64,000 nt of DNA from Arthrobacter sp. cf158 (GCF_900106835.1 NZ_FNNR01000009.1:169979-233978), one strand, 5' to 3'. Shown: positions 1 through 8,354, counted from the stretch's first letter. Numbers and translations: made by a program. Notes: generated by a model from the letters alone, not told the origin.

Positions 1-154
1 GTTGCATCGATCCCCACTTAAAGACCGACACAATTCCTCAATGAAATCAAGGACGACGGTATTTTCAAATAGACCCTTGACCGTGATCCACCGCACACAT
101 AGTCTGGTGCAACAGCGTTGCGTTGAATGCAACCCCAATGATTTTGGTGGACAC

Positions 155-1525
155 ATGAGCAATGAATCCTCTGTGGCAGCCGAGCAAGGCACAGCACCTG
201 CCTCCGGCGCCAGCCACAACAACAGCCACACCCCCAGCCCCAACCACACGGTCAGCAAAGACACTCGACGGCGAGTGGTCACTGCCAGCTTCATCGGCAA
301 CTTCGTCGAGTGGTTCGATTACGCGGTGTACGGCTACCTCGCCGGCATCATCGCGACGGTTTTCTTCCCGGAGTCAGACCGCCAAACGGCGTTGCTGGCA
401 ACCTTCGGCGTCTTTGCGATCTCTTTCTTCGTCAGGCCCCTGGGCGGTTTCATCTGGGGCCACATCGGCGACAGGCTTGGCCGCAAACAGGCGTTGTCCC
501 TTTCGATCGTGCTGATGTCGGTGGCCACATTCTGCATAGCGTTGATCCCCGGGTACGCCACCATCGGCGTCATGGCCCCCATCCTGCTCTTGCTCGTAAG
601 AGTGGTCCAGGGCTTCTCGGCCGCGGGGGAGTACGCCGGCGCTTCGGCCTTCCTGGTGGAGTACGCACCGGCCAATCGCCGCGGACTCTATGCCGCCGTC
701 GTGCCTGCAAGTACAGCAGCGGGACTGTTGCTGGGGTCCTTGCTGGCCGCGCTGCTGAGTTCAGTACTGTCGGCCGAGCAACTCAACGACTGGGGCTGGC
801 GCTTGCCGTTCCTGCTCGCGGCGCCCATGGGCCTCATTGGGCGGTACATCCGGACCAAGCTGGAGGACACCCCGGCGTTCAGGGAACTCACGGCGAAGGA
901 CACCGCCGTCAAAGCGCCTGCCTTGGCCATGTTCAAGACGTATCGGAAGCAACTCATCATCGCCACGGGTGCGGTGTTGCTGAACGCAGTGGGCTTCTAC
1001 GTGATCCTCAGCTACATGCCCACGTACTTATCTGTGGAATTGGGCTTCGGGGCGGCTGAATCCTTCCTGGCCACCACCATCGCCTTGGCCAGCTACATCG
1101 GCTTCATCTTCCTGACGGGCATCGCATCGGACAAGTTCGGCCGTAAGCGCATGCTCATCACGGCATCAGTCCTCTTTATACTGCTGACGGTTCCGGCGTT
1201 CATGCTCCTGGACACCCGCAACTTCCTGGTGATCGTGCTGGTACAGATCCTCCTCGGCGGAATGCTGACCCTGAACGATGGCACCCTTCCCAGCTTCCTG
1301 GCTGAGCTCTTCCCCACGAAGGTCCGGTACACGGGATTCGCTGTCAGCTTCAACCTTTCCAATGCGTTGTTTGGCGGCACTGCGCCGTTCATGGCGACGC
1401 TCCTCATTGGCATGACCCACAGCCAGCTGGCTCCCGGCTGGTACCTCGTGGCGGCCTCCCTTGTTTCCCTCATCGCAGTCCTGTTTGCCGCGGAGACTTC
1501 CAAGAAGCCCCTGCTGCAGGACTAA
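155..1525 (+). CDS. MFS transporter, MHS (metabolite:H+ symporter) type
   Basis: A 456-residue polytopic membrane protein of the major facilitator superfamily. The loop 2-3 signature GHIGDRLGRKQAL and its repeat in the second half, SDKFGRKRML, mark the family, and the GWRLPFLLA segment is typical of the MHS branch (proline/betaine, shikimate and alpha-ketoglutarate proton symporters). The N-terminal ~40 residues are Ser/Pro/His-rich and cytoplasmic. I start at the ATG at 155; the frame is open further upstream, but that stretch does not look like an MFS N-terminus. It lies 29 bp before a creatinase gene on the same strand, so creatine or a related guanidino compound is a reasonable substrate guess. 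The substrate is inference; the family call is firm. Confidence 0.88.
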   Translation: MSNESSVAAEQGTAPASGASHNNSHTPSPNHTVSKDTRRRVVTASFIGNFVEWFDYAVYGYLAGIIATVFFPESDRQTALLATFGVFAISFFVRPLGGFIWGHIGDRLGRKQALSLSIVLMSVATFCIALIPGYATIGVMAPILLLLVRVVQGFSAAGEYAGASAFLVEYAPANRRGLYAAVVPASTAAGLLLGSLLAALLSSVLSAEQLNDWGWRLPFLLAAPMGLIGRYIRTKLEDTPAFRELTAKDTAVKAPALAMFKTYRKQLIIATGAVLLNAVGFYVILSYMPTYLSVELGFGAAESFLATTIALASYIGFIFLTGIASDKFGRKRMLITASVLFILLTVPAFMLLDTRNFLVIVLVQILLGGMLTLNDGTLPSFLAELFPTKVRYTGFAVSFNLSNALFGGTAPFMATLLIGMTHSQLAPGWYLVAASLVSLIAVLFAAETSKKPLLQD

Positions 1526-1554
1526 GAACAACCAACCCATCGAAAGGAACCACC

Positions 1555-2811
1555 ATGACCATCACCGAGAACGAAGCAATCAACGACGTCGCCAAGCTCG
1601 AGCGCCTCAAGGTCCTCAACAACGGGGACAAAGTCTCCCTGACCTTCTCCGACACTGAGTTCGAGCGTCGCCTCGCGGGCCTTCGCCGGATCATGGCCGA
1701 GAAGGACCTCGACGCCGTGGTCCTCACCAGCTATCACTCCATCAAGTACTACTCCGACTTCCTCTTCACCTACTTCGGCCGCTCCTACGGCATGGTGGTC
1801 ACCAAGGATGACACGGTGACCATTACGGCAAACATCGACGCCGGTATGCCTTGGCGCCGCAGCTACGGCGACAACCTGGTGTACACGGACTGGCGCCGGG
1901 ACAACTACATCCACGCCATCCAGGAAGTCCTGCGGACCCGCGGCATCAACCCGCGCCGCATCGGCGTCGAAGATGACTCGCTGCCCCTGGACAACCGCAA
2001 CAAGATCCAGGCGGCCTTCTCCGGAGCGACGCTGGTTGACGTCGCGCAGGCGGCTATGCGTCAGCGCATGATCAAGTCGGATGAGGAGATCGCGGTTATC
2101 AAGCACGGCGCCAGGATCGGCGACCTCGGCGGTGAGGCTATCCGCAACGCCATCACCGCAGGCATCACCGAGTACGAGGTTGCGTTGATCGGTACCGAAG
2201 CCATGGTTCACGAGATCGCCCGCACGTTCCCGGACTCGGAAATCCGCGACACGTGGGTCTGGTTCCAGTCGGGCATTAACACCGACGGCGCCCACAACTG
2301 GGCCACCACCCGGAAGATCCAGGAACACGACATCCTGTCCCTGAACTGTTTCCCCATGACCAGCGGCTACTACACCGCCCTGGAGCGCACCCTGTTCTAC
2401 GGCGAACCCGATGCCCGCTCCTTGGAACTGTGGAACATCAACGTGGAAGTTCACAAACGCGGCCTCGAACTCATCAAACCCGGTGCCGTCTGCAAGGACA
2501 TTGCCGCCGAGTTGAACGAGATCTACGTCAGCCACGGCCTGCTGGCCAACCGCACGTTCGGCTACGGCCATTCCTTCGGTGTGCTGAGCCACTATTACGG
2601 ACGCGAAGCTGGCCTGGAACTTCGCGAGGACATCGACACCGTGCTGGAGCCGGGCATGGTGGTCTCCATGGAGCCGATGATCACGGTGCTGGACGGGCAG
2701 CCTGGAGCCGGCGGTTACCGCGAGCACGACATCCTGGTGGTCGGTGAAGGCGGCGCGGAGAACATCACCAAGTTCCCGTTCGGTCCCGAGTACAACATCA
2801 TCGGAGCCTAG
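1555..2811 (+). CDS. Creatinase (creatine amidinohydrolase), M24 family
   Basis: 418 residues with the pita-bread fold of the M24 family. Creatinases hydrolyse creatine to sarcosine and urea without a metal. The C-terminal block GYGHSFGVLSHYYGREAGL followed by LEPGMVVSMEPM and PGAGGYREHDI closely resembles Pseudomonas creatinase as I remember it, and the catalytic histidine sits in DGAHNW at residue 247. An N-terminal creatinase domain covers roughly residues 30-165. AAAGGA upstream of the ATG is a good ribosome binding site. The gene follows the MFS transporter and precedes an IclR regulator. No creatininase or sarcosine oxidase gene is present in the window. A related amidinohydrolase or ectoine-type hydrolase is a less likely alternative. 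Confidence 0.88.
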   Translation: MTITENEAINDVAKLERLKVLNNGDKVSLTFSDTEFERRLAGLRRIMAEKDLDAVVLTSYHSIKYYSDFLFTYFGRSYGMVVTKDDTVTITANIDAGMPWRRSYGDNLVYTDWRRDNYIHAIQEVLRTRGINPRRIGVEDDSLPLDNRNKIQAAFSGATLVDVAQAAMRQRMIKSDEEIAVIKHGARIGDLGGEAIRNAITAGITEYEVALIGTEAMVHEIARTFPDSEIRDTWVWFQSGINTDGAHNWATTRKIQEHDILSLNCFPMTSGYYTALERTLFYGEPDARSLELWNINVEVHKRGLELIKPGAVCKDIAAELNEIYVSHGLLANRTFGYGHSFGVLSHYYGREAGLELREDIDTVLEPGMVVSMEPMITVLDGQPGAGGYREHDILVVGEGGAENITKFPFGPEYNIIGA

Positions 2812-2818
2812 GTGACCC

Positions 2819-2852
2819 GGCCGGTGAACACAGTGCACGGTGTTCACCGGCC
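2819..2852. terminator. Hairpin between creatinase and IclR genes
   Basis: A perfect 13-bp inverted repeat (GGCCGGTGAACAC / GTGTTCACCGGCC) with an 8-nt loop starts 7 bp after the creatinase stop. There is no T-run, so it may be a weak terminator. It also lies about 35 bp upstream of the IclR -10 box, so it could serve as the IclR operator. Confidence 0.55.
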
Positions 2853-2885
2853 TGCGCCCGGGACGTCCAGCGGGCTTCAGCGAAA

Positions 2886-2891
2886 TATAGT
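2886..2891 (+). promoter_or_regulatory. -10 box for leaderless IclR transcript
   Basis: TATAGT lies exactly 6 nt before the ATG at 2898, so transcription should begin at or next to the start codon. No Shine-Dalgarno sequence is present. Confidence 0.55.
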
Positions 2892-2897
2892 GAACCC

Positions 2898-3701
2898 ATG
2901 ACTCCCACGGAATCCAACGATGCTTCAGGCAACGGTGACAACAAGAGCACCTCGGTGATCGTCAACGCGATAGCAGTGCTGAGGAGCTTCACGGCGGACG
3001 AACCACTCCTGGGAGTCACGGAAATCGCGGGCCGAATCGGCTTGCACAAGAGCACCGTCTCCCGCATCCTGGCAACGCTGGAACAAGAAAACCTTGTAGA
3101 GCGCGACGTCGATTCGCGCAGGTTCCGCATGGGGCTGGGGATGATCGCCATGGCGGGCCCCCTCCTGGCGGAACTCGAAGAGCGCCGCGTGGCCTACCCC
3201 GTGCTGCGCGAACTCACCGAACGCACGGGGGAGACCAGCGCGCTGATGGTGTGGAACGGCAACGAATCCATGTGCGTTGAGCAGATCCCCAGCCGCCACC
3301 AGGTCAAGCATCTTGCTCCGCTGGGTGCCAGGTACAACGAGGCACTGAGTTCGTCGGTGCAGGTCTTCCTCGCCACGGAGAACGAGGACCGGGTGCGTCA
3401 GCTGCTGCGCAGCGGTTCGATCGTCCTTACCGGTACGGACGAGGACGCTATTGAGGCCTACCTCATGCGGCTGAAGGAATCGAGGGAGCGCGGCTGGGCT
3501 GTGAACTTCGGCGAAACGTCCATCGAAGAGGTTGGTGTGGCCTCCCCGGTCTATGACCACCGCGGCGACATCGTGGCCTCCGTCCTGATTCCGGCGCCGA
3601 AATTCCGCGTCTCCCAGGACACCCTGACCAGCCTCGGTGAAGCCTGCGCCGCCGCCGCTGCCAAGGTCACTTCGCGGCTGGGTGGACGCGCCCCGCGCTA
3701 G
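2898..3701 (+). CDS. IclR family transcriptional regulator
   Basis: 267 residues. The N-terminal winged helix-turn-helix (about residues 15-75, core VTEIAGRIGLHKSTVSRIL) is followed by an IclR effector-binding domain (about 90-260, with ERGWAVNFGE and VASPVYDHRGDIVASV). Such proteins usually control a neighbouring catabolic operon. Its position directly downstream of the creatinase suggests it controls the transporter-creatinase pair. The start is supported by the -10 box 6 nt upstream. The ligand is unknown. Confidence 0.9.
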   Translation: MTPTESNDASGNGDNKSTSVIVNAIAVLRSFTADEPLLGVTEIAGRIGLHKSTVSRILATLEQENLVERDVDSRRFRMGLGMIAMAGPLLAELEERRVAYPVLRELTERTGETSALMVWNGNESMCVEQIPSRHQVKHLAPLGARYNEALSSSVQVFLATENEDRVRQLLRSGSIVLTGTDEDAIEAYLMRLKESRERGWAVNFGETSIEEVGVASPVYDHRGDIVASVLIPAPKFRVSQDTLTSLGEACAAAAAKVTSRLGGRAPR

Positions 3702-3776
3702 GCCGTCGCCGAGGCGCCAACAAACCACAATCCCAGGCTTCGGAGCCGTCATTACCGTCATCCCAGCGGAAACGAA

Positions 3777-3811
3777 ACGGCGGCCGTCCCCTCAAAGGGG
3801 ACAGTCGCCGT
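3777..3811. terminator. Bidirectional terminator
   Basis: A 16-bp stem (ACGGCGGCCGTCCCCT pairing with AGGGGACAGTCGCCGT, two mismatches) with a 3-nt loop lies between two convergent genes, the IclR regulator and the DUF4383 gene. TCGTTGTT follows on the plus strand. Confidence 0.75.
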
Positions 3812-3837
3812 CGTTGTTCTGCACGACGTGCGAAAGG

Positions 3838-4317
3838 CTACATATTCCTTCGCGCCGACGGTGATTCGTCCATGGCATCCCTGCCCAGCCAGGCTCCCAG
3901 GCCGATCATGGCAACGCCGAGGATGAGGTGCAGCCAGTTGTCAGCCGTGTTGAACGGGACAAAGTTGGCGCCTGTTTCCTGGTTGATGACCAGGCCGTAG
4001 ATCCAAAGAACGATGTACACAGCGCCGCCGCCCAAGAGGAACAGGCGGGCCATGCGGGCGTTCCTTGCCATGGCCAAGCCGGCCACGCCAAACAGCAGAT
4101 GAACGATGTTGTGGAGTATGGACACTTGGAAGACTCCAAGCAGCATGGCGCCGGATTCATGTCCCGCAAAGGTCATGGCGCCGAAATTGGTGGTGATCCC
4201 CGGGATGAAGCCCAGGACGCCTACCAGCAGAAATACAATGCCAACGCCCATGGCGGTGTTGCGAAGTGTCAACCCCATCATGTGGTGGTGTTCGGCGGGG
4301 TGCGAAGCGGTGGTCAT
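3838..4317 (-). CDS. DUF4383 domain membrane protein
   Basis: 159 residues with four predicted membrane spans (about 21-40, 50-75, 90-110 and 125-145). The arrangement HNIVHLLFGVAGL and DNWLHLILGVAM is typical of the DUF4383 family of small actinobacterial membrane proteins with no known function. The N-terminus is His-rich (HPAEHHHMM). The start is backed by GGGAGGA about 5 nt upstream. It stands alone, convergent with the IclR gene. Confidence 0.82.
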   Translation of the reverse strand: MTTASHPAEHHHMMGLTLRNTAMGVGIVFLLVGVLGFIPGITTNFGAMTFAGHESGAMLLGVFQVSILHNIVHLLFGVAGLAMARNARMARLFLLGGGAVYIVLWIYGLVINQETGANFVPFNTADNWLHLILGVAMIGLGAWLGRDAMDESPSARRNM

Positions 4318-4369
4318 CAGTCCTCCCTTTCACGCGGTTAACCGGCTCTTCTCATGGAGAGCCGACCTG

Positions 4370-4397
4370 CGGCAAGGGGTGTGGCAAAACCTTGCCG
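4370..4397. promoter_or_regulatory. Inverted repeat in divergent promoter region
   Basis: CGGCAAGG and CCTTGCCG form a perfect 8-bp inverted repeat with a 12-nt spacer, between the divergent DUF4383 gene and the gene at 4473. It could be an operator; no regulator is encoded next to it. Confidence 0.35.
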
Positions 4398-4472
4398 ACG
4401 CCGCCATAATACTCCTGAAATGCTCCGGATAGCAGGGGATGTGCCCAGTTCAGCGGCGGTTAGCATGGTTTT

Positions 4473-5444
4473 ATGAGCCAAGATCCGAACGGGCGCGTGC
4501 ACACGATCTTCCATGACACCCGGGATTTGACGCCTTTCCGCGAAGGCTACGTCCGTACCCCGGTGCGCGGCCTCGCGGACGGCATGAATGACGTGCTGTC
4601 AGGGGTGCTGGGGGGTCGGGACCATGCGAGGCTCTCTGTGGTGGGGAATGTCCCGCGTTTGAAGATGCTGTCATCCAAGCCGGCGAAGGGCATGCACGAT
4701 GCCGTGTTTACGTCCACCGAGCCGGATTCCCTGCTGGCGTTTGGCCGCGTGAATCCCGGGTGGGCAGGCTTGTGCTACGTCATGGCAGGCCTGCTGGCGT
4801 ACAAGCACGGTGGGTTCCTGCGGGCGTCTGAGTTGCTGCAGCGCGGTTTAACAACAAGGATCGACGACGACGCCAGCCAGTTCTCGGCCATCTACCTTGG
4901 GCAGGTGGTCACCCGTGTGGAGGTGGCGGAACGCATCGAGGTTCCCGTCTTGTTCAGTGAGGAATCCGTGTTCCTGGCCTTGGCCCATTGTCTCCGGGAA
5001 ATGGGCATGACGGAGTCGGCGTTGGAAGCGGTGGTGGGTTTGCCGCCGTCGTTACCTTCTGCCTTGGCACGCTGCACGGCAGCGCATTCCCTGGACCGTC
5101 ACCGCGATGTGGTGGTTTGGACCGAAGGGTTGCTGAATACTGACGATCTTTCCGCGGCGTTGTTGTTGATCCGTGCGCGGTCCCAGCGGGCCAGGGGTGA
5201 CTTCGACTCCGCGCAGGTTGCGTTGAAGGAGATCCTCCGCCGTCGGAAAACAAACCTGGCACTGAAGAATGATGCCTTGACGGACCGCGCCCTCCTCGCC
5301 TTGGACCAAGGGCGCAGAACTTTGACTCCCCGATCCAAGCGCCCTGCCCCTCCTGCGGAGTTGGAGACCCTGGAAGTGATCCGCAAGGACGCTGAGATGC
5401 GGCGTTTATGGGAGAACGATTTCAGGCAGTTGGGCGGGGAATAG
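4473..5444 (+). CDS. Uncharacterised TPR-like helical protein
   Basis: 323 residues, not recognised as a named family. The central part (about 90-290) is rich in paired helices of TPR character (LLAYKHGGFLRASELLQRGL, LAHCLREMGMTESALEAVVG, ALLLIRARSQRARGDFDSAQVALKEIL). The C-terminus is basic, then acidic. No signal peptide or membrane segment is seen, so it is likely cytoplasmic. TAGCAT at 4461-4466 lies 6 nt before the ATG, suggesting a leaderless transcript. Similar proteins occur in actinobacteria as hypothetical helical-repeat proteins, sometimes near secretion loci, but nothing here fixes a role. Confidence 0.7.
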   Translation: MSQDPNGRVHTIFHDTRDLTPFREGYVRTPVRGLADGMNDVLSGVLGGRDHARLSVVGNVPRLKMLSSKPAKGMHDAVFTSTEPDSLLAFGRVNPGWAGLCYVMAGLLAYKHGGFLRASELLQRGLTTRIDDDASQFSAIYLGQVVTRVEVAERIEVPVLFSEESVFLALAHCLREMGMTESALEAVVGLPPSLPSALARCTAAHSLDRHRDVVVWTEGLLNTDDLSAALLLIRARSQRARGDFDSAQVALKEILRRRKTNLALKNDALTDRALLALDQGRRTLTPRSKRPAPPAELETLEVIRKDAEMRRLWENDFRQLGGE

Positions 5445-5480
5445 ACGCTATTGTGCCTTGGTCTCAAGGGGCGTAACGTT

Positions 5481-5520
5481 GTAATCAACCAAACCATTGA
5501 TAAAGGATTTGGTTGATTAC
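5481..5520. promoter_or_regulatory. Operator for ArsR regulator
   Basis: A perfect 13-bp inverted repeat, GTAATCAACCAAA and TTTGGTTGATTAC, with a 14-nt spacer ends 17 nt before the ArsR start. The spacer adds a further TTGAT half-site (5497-5501), so ATCAA and TTGAT elements overlap. The position is right for autorepression of the ArsR-SRPBCC operon. Confidence 0.7.
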
Positions 5521-5537
5521 GAAGGGTATATGCGGCG

Positions 5538-5924
5538 ATGGAACGGGAAGTTCGGGGGCCTGACGCTTTGGACAGGGCCTTCATGGCGTTGGCAGATCCG
5601 GTGAGGCGGGCGATAGTCGCCCGGCTGTCCCGGGGTGACGCCACCGTGAACGAGCTCGCGGAACCATTCGCCATCACAAAACAGGCGGTGTCCAAACACA
5701 TCCAGGTCCTGGAGCATGCCGGATTGGTTACACGCTCCCGTGACGCCCAACGCAGGCCGGTCCACCTGGACGCGGCAGCCCTGGAGCACTTGACGGCCTG
5801 GATTGACCAATACCGGCTGATCGCCGAGTCCCGATTCCGGCGACTCGACCAGCTGCTGGGCGCAGACGTCCCGGATGAAGGACCACAGGAAAAACCAGGA
5901 AAGAAGAAAGAGGAACTGAAATGA
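5538..5924 (+). CDS. ArsR family transcriptional regulator
   Basis: 128 residues with a winged helix-turn-helix in the first 90 (RRAIVARLSRGDATVNELAEPFAITKQAVSKHIQVLEHAGLV). No metal-binding cysteines are present, so this is the non-metal ArsR type that is usually paired with an AHSA1/SRPBCC protein, as here. The tail is Lys/Glu-rich. It overlaps the next gene by 4 bp (ATGA), so the two are translationally coupled. The inverted repeat just upstream is its probable operator. Confidence 0.88.
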   Translation: MEREVRGPDALDRAFMALADPVRRAIVARLSRGDATVNELAEPFAITKQAVSKHIQVLEHAGLVTRSRDAQRRPVHLDAAALEHLTAWIDQYRLIAESRFRRLDQLLGADVPDEGPQEKPGKKKEELK

Positions 5925-6388
5925 GCAACCCAACAACAATCACCGCTGACAATGGCGTCCCGTTCGTTGACACGGTCCGCGAATTCGATGCCCCGGTCAG
6001 CGCAGTCTTCAAGGCCCACGTGGACCCGGACCTCCTGGCCAAGTGGCTTGGCCCGCGGAGTGCGGTGACAAGAGTGACCGAGTACAACGCGAGCACGGGC
6101 GGCAGCTGGCACTACGAGAGCGGGGGAGATGGCGGGATGTACGGCTTCCGCGGCATTTTCCACACGGTGGAGCCGGACGCGCTGATCATCATGACCTTCG
6201 AATTCGATGGTGCGCCGAACCAGGTAGGCCTGAGTACCACCACCTTCGAGGAAGTGGATGGCCGCACGCGGATCGTTGCCCACGAGGTTTACCCCACGGT
6301 GGAAGCGCGGGACATGGCCCTGGCCACGGGGATGAATTACGGAGTGGTGGAAGGGTATGAGCGCCTGGACGAGCTGCTGGCCGCCTAG
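5921..6388 (+). CDS. SRPBCC (AHSA1-like) domain protein
   Basis: 155 residues forming a START/Bet v1-like hydrophobic ligand-binding fold. Typical elements are REFDAPVSAVFKAHVDPDLLAKWLGP near the N-terminus, GGSWHYE in the middle and GMNYGVVEGYERLDELLA at the end. It is coupled to the ArsR gene by a 4-bp overlap. ArsR-AHSA1 pairs are common but their ligands are mostly unknown. Its stop codon overlaps the stop codon of the convergent LysE gene. Confidence 0.87.
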   Translation: MSNPTTITADNGVPFVDTVREFDAPVSAVFKAHVDPDLLAKWLGPRSAVTRVTEYNASTGGSWHYESGGDGGMYGFRGIFHTVEPDALIIMTFEFDGAPNQVGLSTTTFEEVDGRTRIVAHEVYPTVEARDMALATGMNYGVVEGYERLDELLAA

Positions 6389-7041
6389 CTGCTGGCGGCC
6401 AGAATTTGCAGCACCAACGGCAGGAGCTGCTCCGACAACAGCACTGTCCCCAGTCCGATCATGACGATCCCGCTCACCAGGGTCACCACCCTCGCGGCAC
6501 CCGGCCGGGAGGCCAGCAGCTTCCGCGAGGTCAAGGCGACGCCGGTGTAAACCATCCCTGCAAGGATCACGAAGGTCAGGCCGAGTAACCCCGATTGCAC
6601 AGGGACGGGCAGTGCTGCCTCAGGACTCACAAACTGGGGCACCAGCGCCACAAAGAACAGCAGGCCCTTCGGATTGATACCGCTGGTGCCCATGCCCTGG
6701 AAGAACGTGCGGAGTTGATTTCCGGACTGCACGACGCCGCCTTCCGCACTGAAGCTGGCGCCTCGCCAAGAGCGGATGGTTCCGACGCCGAGCCACAGCA
6801 GGTACGCCGCTCCGGCGATGGTGAGCCATCCCAGAAGTCCGGGCACTCCAGCCAGTAGGGCCGCCAAGCCAGCCGCCATCAGCAGGGTGTGGACGACGTA
6901 GCCGCTGCACAGTCCGGCAACCGCAGGGACGAAGCTACGTTGGCGAAGGCCTGCAGAGATCGAATAAGCCCAGTCCACGCCGGGGGTGCAGGCCAAGGTG
7001 ACTGCGACAAGCATGAAGGCGATGAACAGCTGCGGATTCAC
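6385..7041 (-). CDS. LysE family amino acid exporter
   Basis: 218 residues, six predicted membrane spans, with the LysE/RhtB N-terminus (ACTPGVDWAYSISAGLRQR, cf. the family pattern TPGP..A). The family exports amino acids across the inner membrane. The gene is transcribed divergently from an Lrp/AsnC regulator, a common arrangement in which the regulator senses the exported amino acid. The substrate is not determined. Its TAG stop overlaps the SRPBCC stop by two bases. Confidence 0.88.
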   Translation of the reverse strand: MNPQLFIAFMLVAVTLACTPGVDWAYSISAGLRQRSFVPAVAGLCSGYVVHTLLMAAGLAALLAGVPGLLGWLTIAGAAYLLWLGVGTIRSWRGASFSAEGGVVQSGNQLRTFFQGMGTSGINPKGLLFFVALVPQFVSPEAALPVPVQSGLLGLTFVILAGMVYTGVALTSRKLLASRPGAARVVTLVSGIVMIGLGTVLLSEQLLPLVLQILAASS

Positions 7042-7074
7042 GATCTCTCCAGGGTTAGGTGGTAGGAAAACTCT

Positions 7075-7102
7075 AGGGAAAAATACCCCATAAGTGTTCC
7101 CT
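7075..7102. promoter_or_regulatory. Inverted repeat in LysE-Lrp divergent promoter
   Basis: AGGGAA and TTCCCT are inverted 6-bp arms 16 nt apart in an AT-rich stretch between the two starts. This is a plausible Lrp-type operator covering both promoters. Confidence 0.4.
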
Positions 7103-7130
7103 GATTTAGCCCTGATATTGCCGAAATGGG

Positions 7131-7136
7131 TAAGAT
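7131..7136 (+). promoter_or_regulatory. -10 box for leaderless Lrp transcript
   Basis: TAAGAT lies 6 nt before the GTG at 7143, with no ribosome binding site in between. A leaderless mRNA is the simplest reading and fixes the start codon. Confidence 0.55.
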
Positions 7137-7142
7137 TATTGC

Positions 7143-7598
7143 GTGATAGACAAAATCGACAGAAGTATTTTGCGCTACCTCAAAGAAGATGGGCGGATGA
7201 CGGCCACGGCCCTCGCGTCACAGGTGGGTTTAACGGTGGCTCCATGCCATCGGCGACTCCGCGATCTGGAGTCCTCTGGGGTGATCCGTGGCTACCGTGC
7301 GGACATTGATCCTGCAGCGGTGGGGCTTGGTTTCGAAGCGATTGTTTTTGTCACTCTCCGCCAGGTTGAGCGCACCATCATGGCGGAGTTTGAGGATCGT
7401 GTGACCGCAAGTCCCAACATTGTGGAGGCTCAGCGGCTCTTCGGTTCCCCGGACTATCTGTTGAAGGTCATTGCCGCGGACCTGCCTGCCTACCAGCGCT
7501 TCTACGACGACGAACTTGCAGCCCTTCCAGCTGTCGAGCGCCTGACCTCGACGCTGGTGATGAAGAACCTGAAAACAAACATCGGCCCGCCTGTCTAG
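7143..7598 (+). CDS. Lrp/AsnC family transcriptional regulator
   Basis: 151 residues, GTG start. The N-terminal helix-turn-helix (DKIDRSILRYLKEDGRMTATALASQVGLT, residues about 2-60) is followed by the RAM/AsnC ligand-binding domain (about 65-145, with RLFGSPDYLLKVIAADLPAY). It very probably controls the divergent lysE gene. The length is normal for the family. Confidence 0.9.
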   Translation: MIDKIDRSILRYLKEDGRMTATALASQVGLTVAPCHRRLRDLESSGVIRGYRADIDPAAVGLGFEAIVFVTLRQVERTIMAEFEDRVTASPNIVEAQRLFGSPDYLLKVIAADLPAYQRFYDDELAALPAVERLTSTLVMKNLKTNIGPPV

Positions 7599-7629
7599 GA
7601 AGTCTCCACCCCAGGCGACTGCCGCTTCT

Positions 7630-7675
7630 GGCCGCAGGGCCTCTCCTTGCGGCCGGACAGCCTCTCCTGGCCGCA
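7630..7675. repeat. Alternating GGCCGCA/TGCGGCC hairpin region
   Basis: GGCCGCA (7630), TGCGGCC (7648) and GGCCGCA (7669) alternate, with CCTCTCC direct repeats between them, giving two mutually exclusive hairpins. The element lies between the convergent Lrp and lipoprotein genes and probably acts as a terminator. Confidence 0.5.
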
Positions 7676-7685
7676 GGCGGGTTGG

Positions 7686-8354
7686 TCAGCTTGCTGGGCT
7701 CACGTGGACGATGATGACCTGCTGGTCTTTGGAACCGTCAAAGCGGAGGTCGTAGTTAACCTCCAGCCCGGTGCTGGTGCCGGACGTCAGGGAGTAGTCG
7801 CTCTTTGAGCCGGTGTCCTTGCTGGTGGACTCAATCCAGCGCTCGGCATCAGAGGAGTCGATCCCGTACTTTTCCACGCCGTCGCGGATGAGGGTGCTGA
7901 GGCCCTCGAATGAATCCGCAGTGAGGAAGTAAGTGACCTCAGTGAAGTCGGGCCTCGCATCGGTGGTCTTGAACCGGATGCGGTCTGTCTGAGCGCTGAT
8001 CTCGCCGCTGGGTGCCGCGATGGTCAGGTTGATCTTGCCCGAGTCCTGTGTGTTGATCTCCGGACCATAGCTGTCCGGGGAGACACGCACTGCCGATTTC
8101 TGGAGTGACCCGCTGCTCATGTCCAAACGGGCTTGCTTGTCCGTTCTGATCCGGTCAACGCCAGCAGCGTCCAGCGTGGAGAATTCCGAGGTGATCACTG
8201 TGCTCCCTTGTGAAGATGAAGATGAGGATGATGATTGCGGCGCCTGGGATGTTGGGACGGGCGTAGGCAACTGGCATGCGCTGGTGGTCATGACTCCCAG
8301 CCCCACCACGGTGGCCACCGCGAGCTTCAGTAAGTATTTTGCCTGCAGCCTCAC
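7686..8354 (-). CDS. Uncharacterised secreted lipoprotein
   Basis: 222 residues, GTG start overlapping the previous stop by 4 bp (GTGA). A lipoprotein signal peptide ends in the lipobox TSAC (Cys 27), followed by a Pro/Ser linker with a serine run. The mature domain (about 60-220) is mixed alpha/beta and has no motif I can name. It has few cysteines and is presumably anchored outside the membrane. Coupling to the WXG100-like gene upstream suggests the two proteins act together at the cell surface, as for lipoproteins that accompany type VII-secreted effectors. This role is inference. Confidence 0.75.
   Translation of the reverse strand: MRLQAKYLLKLAVATVVGLGVMTTSACQLPTPVPTSQAPQSSSSSSSSQGSTVITSEFSTLDAAGVDRIRTDKQARLDMSSGSLQKSAVRVSPDSYGPEINTQDSGKINLTIAAPSGEISAQTDRIRFKTTDARPDFTEVTYFLTADSFEGLSTLIRDGVEKYGIDSSDAERWIESTSKDTGSKSDYSLTSGTSTGLEVNYDLRFDGSKDQQVIIVHVSPAS

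Noticed and set aside
1522..2847. 441-codon open frame antisense to creatinase
   Set aside because: It mirrors the codon structure of the plus-strand gene, has no recognisable protein motif, and the creatinase is unambiguous. High GC content produces such frames.
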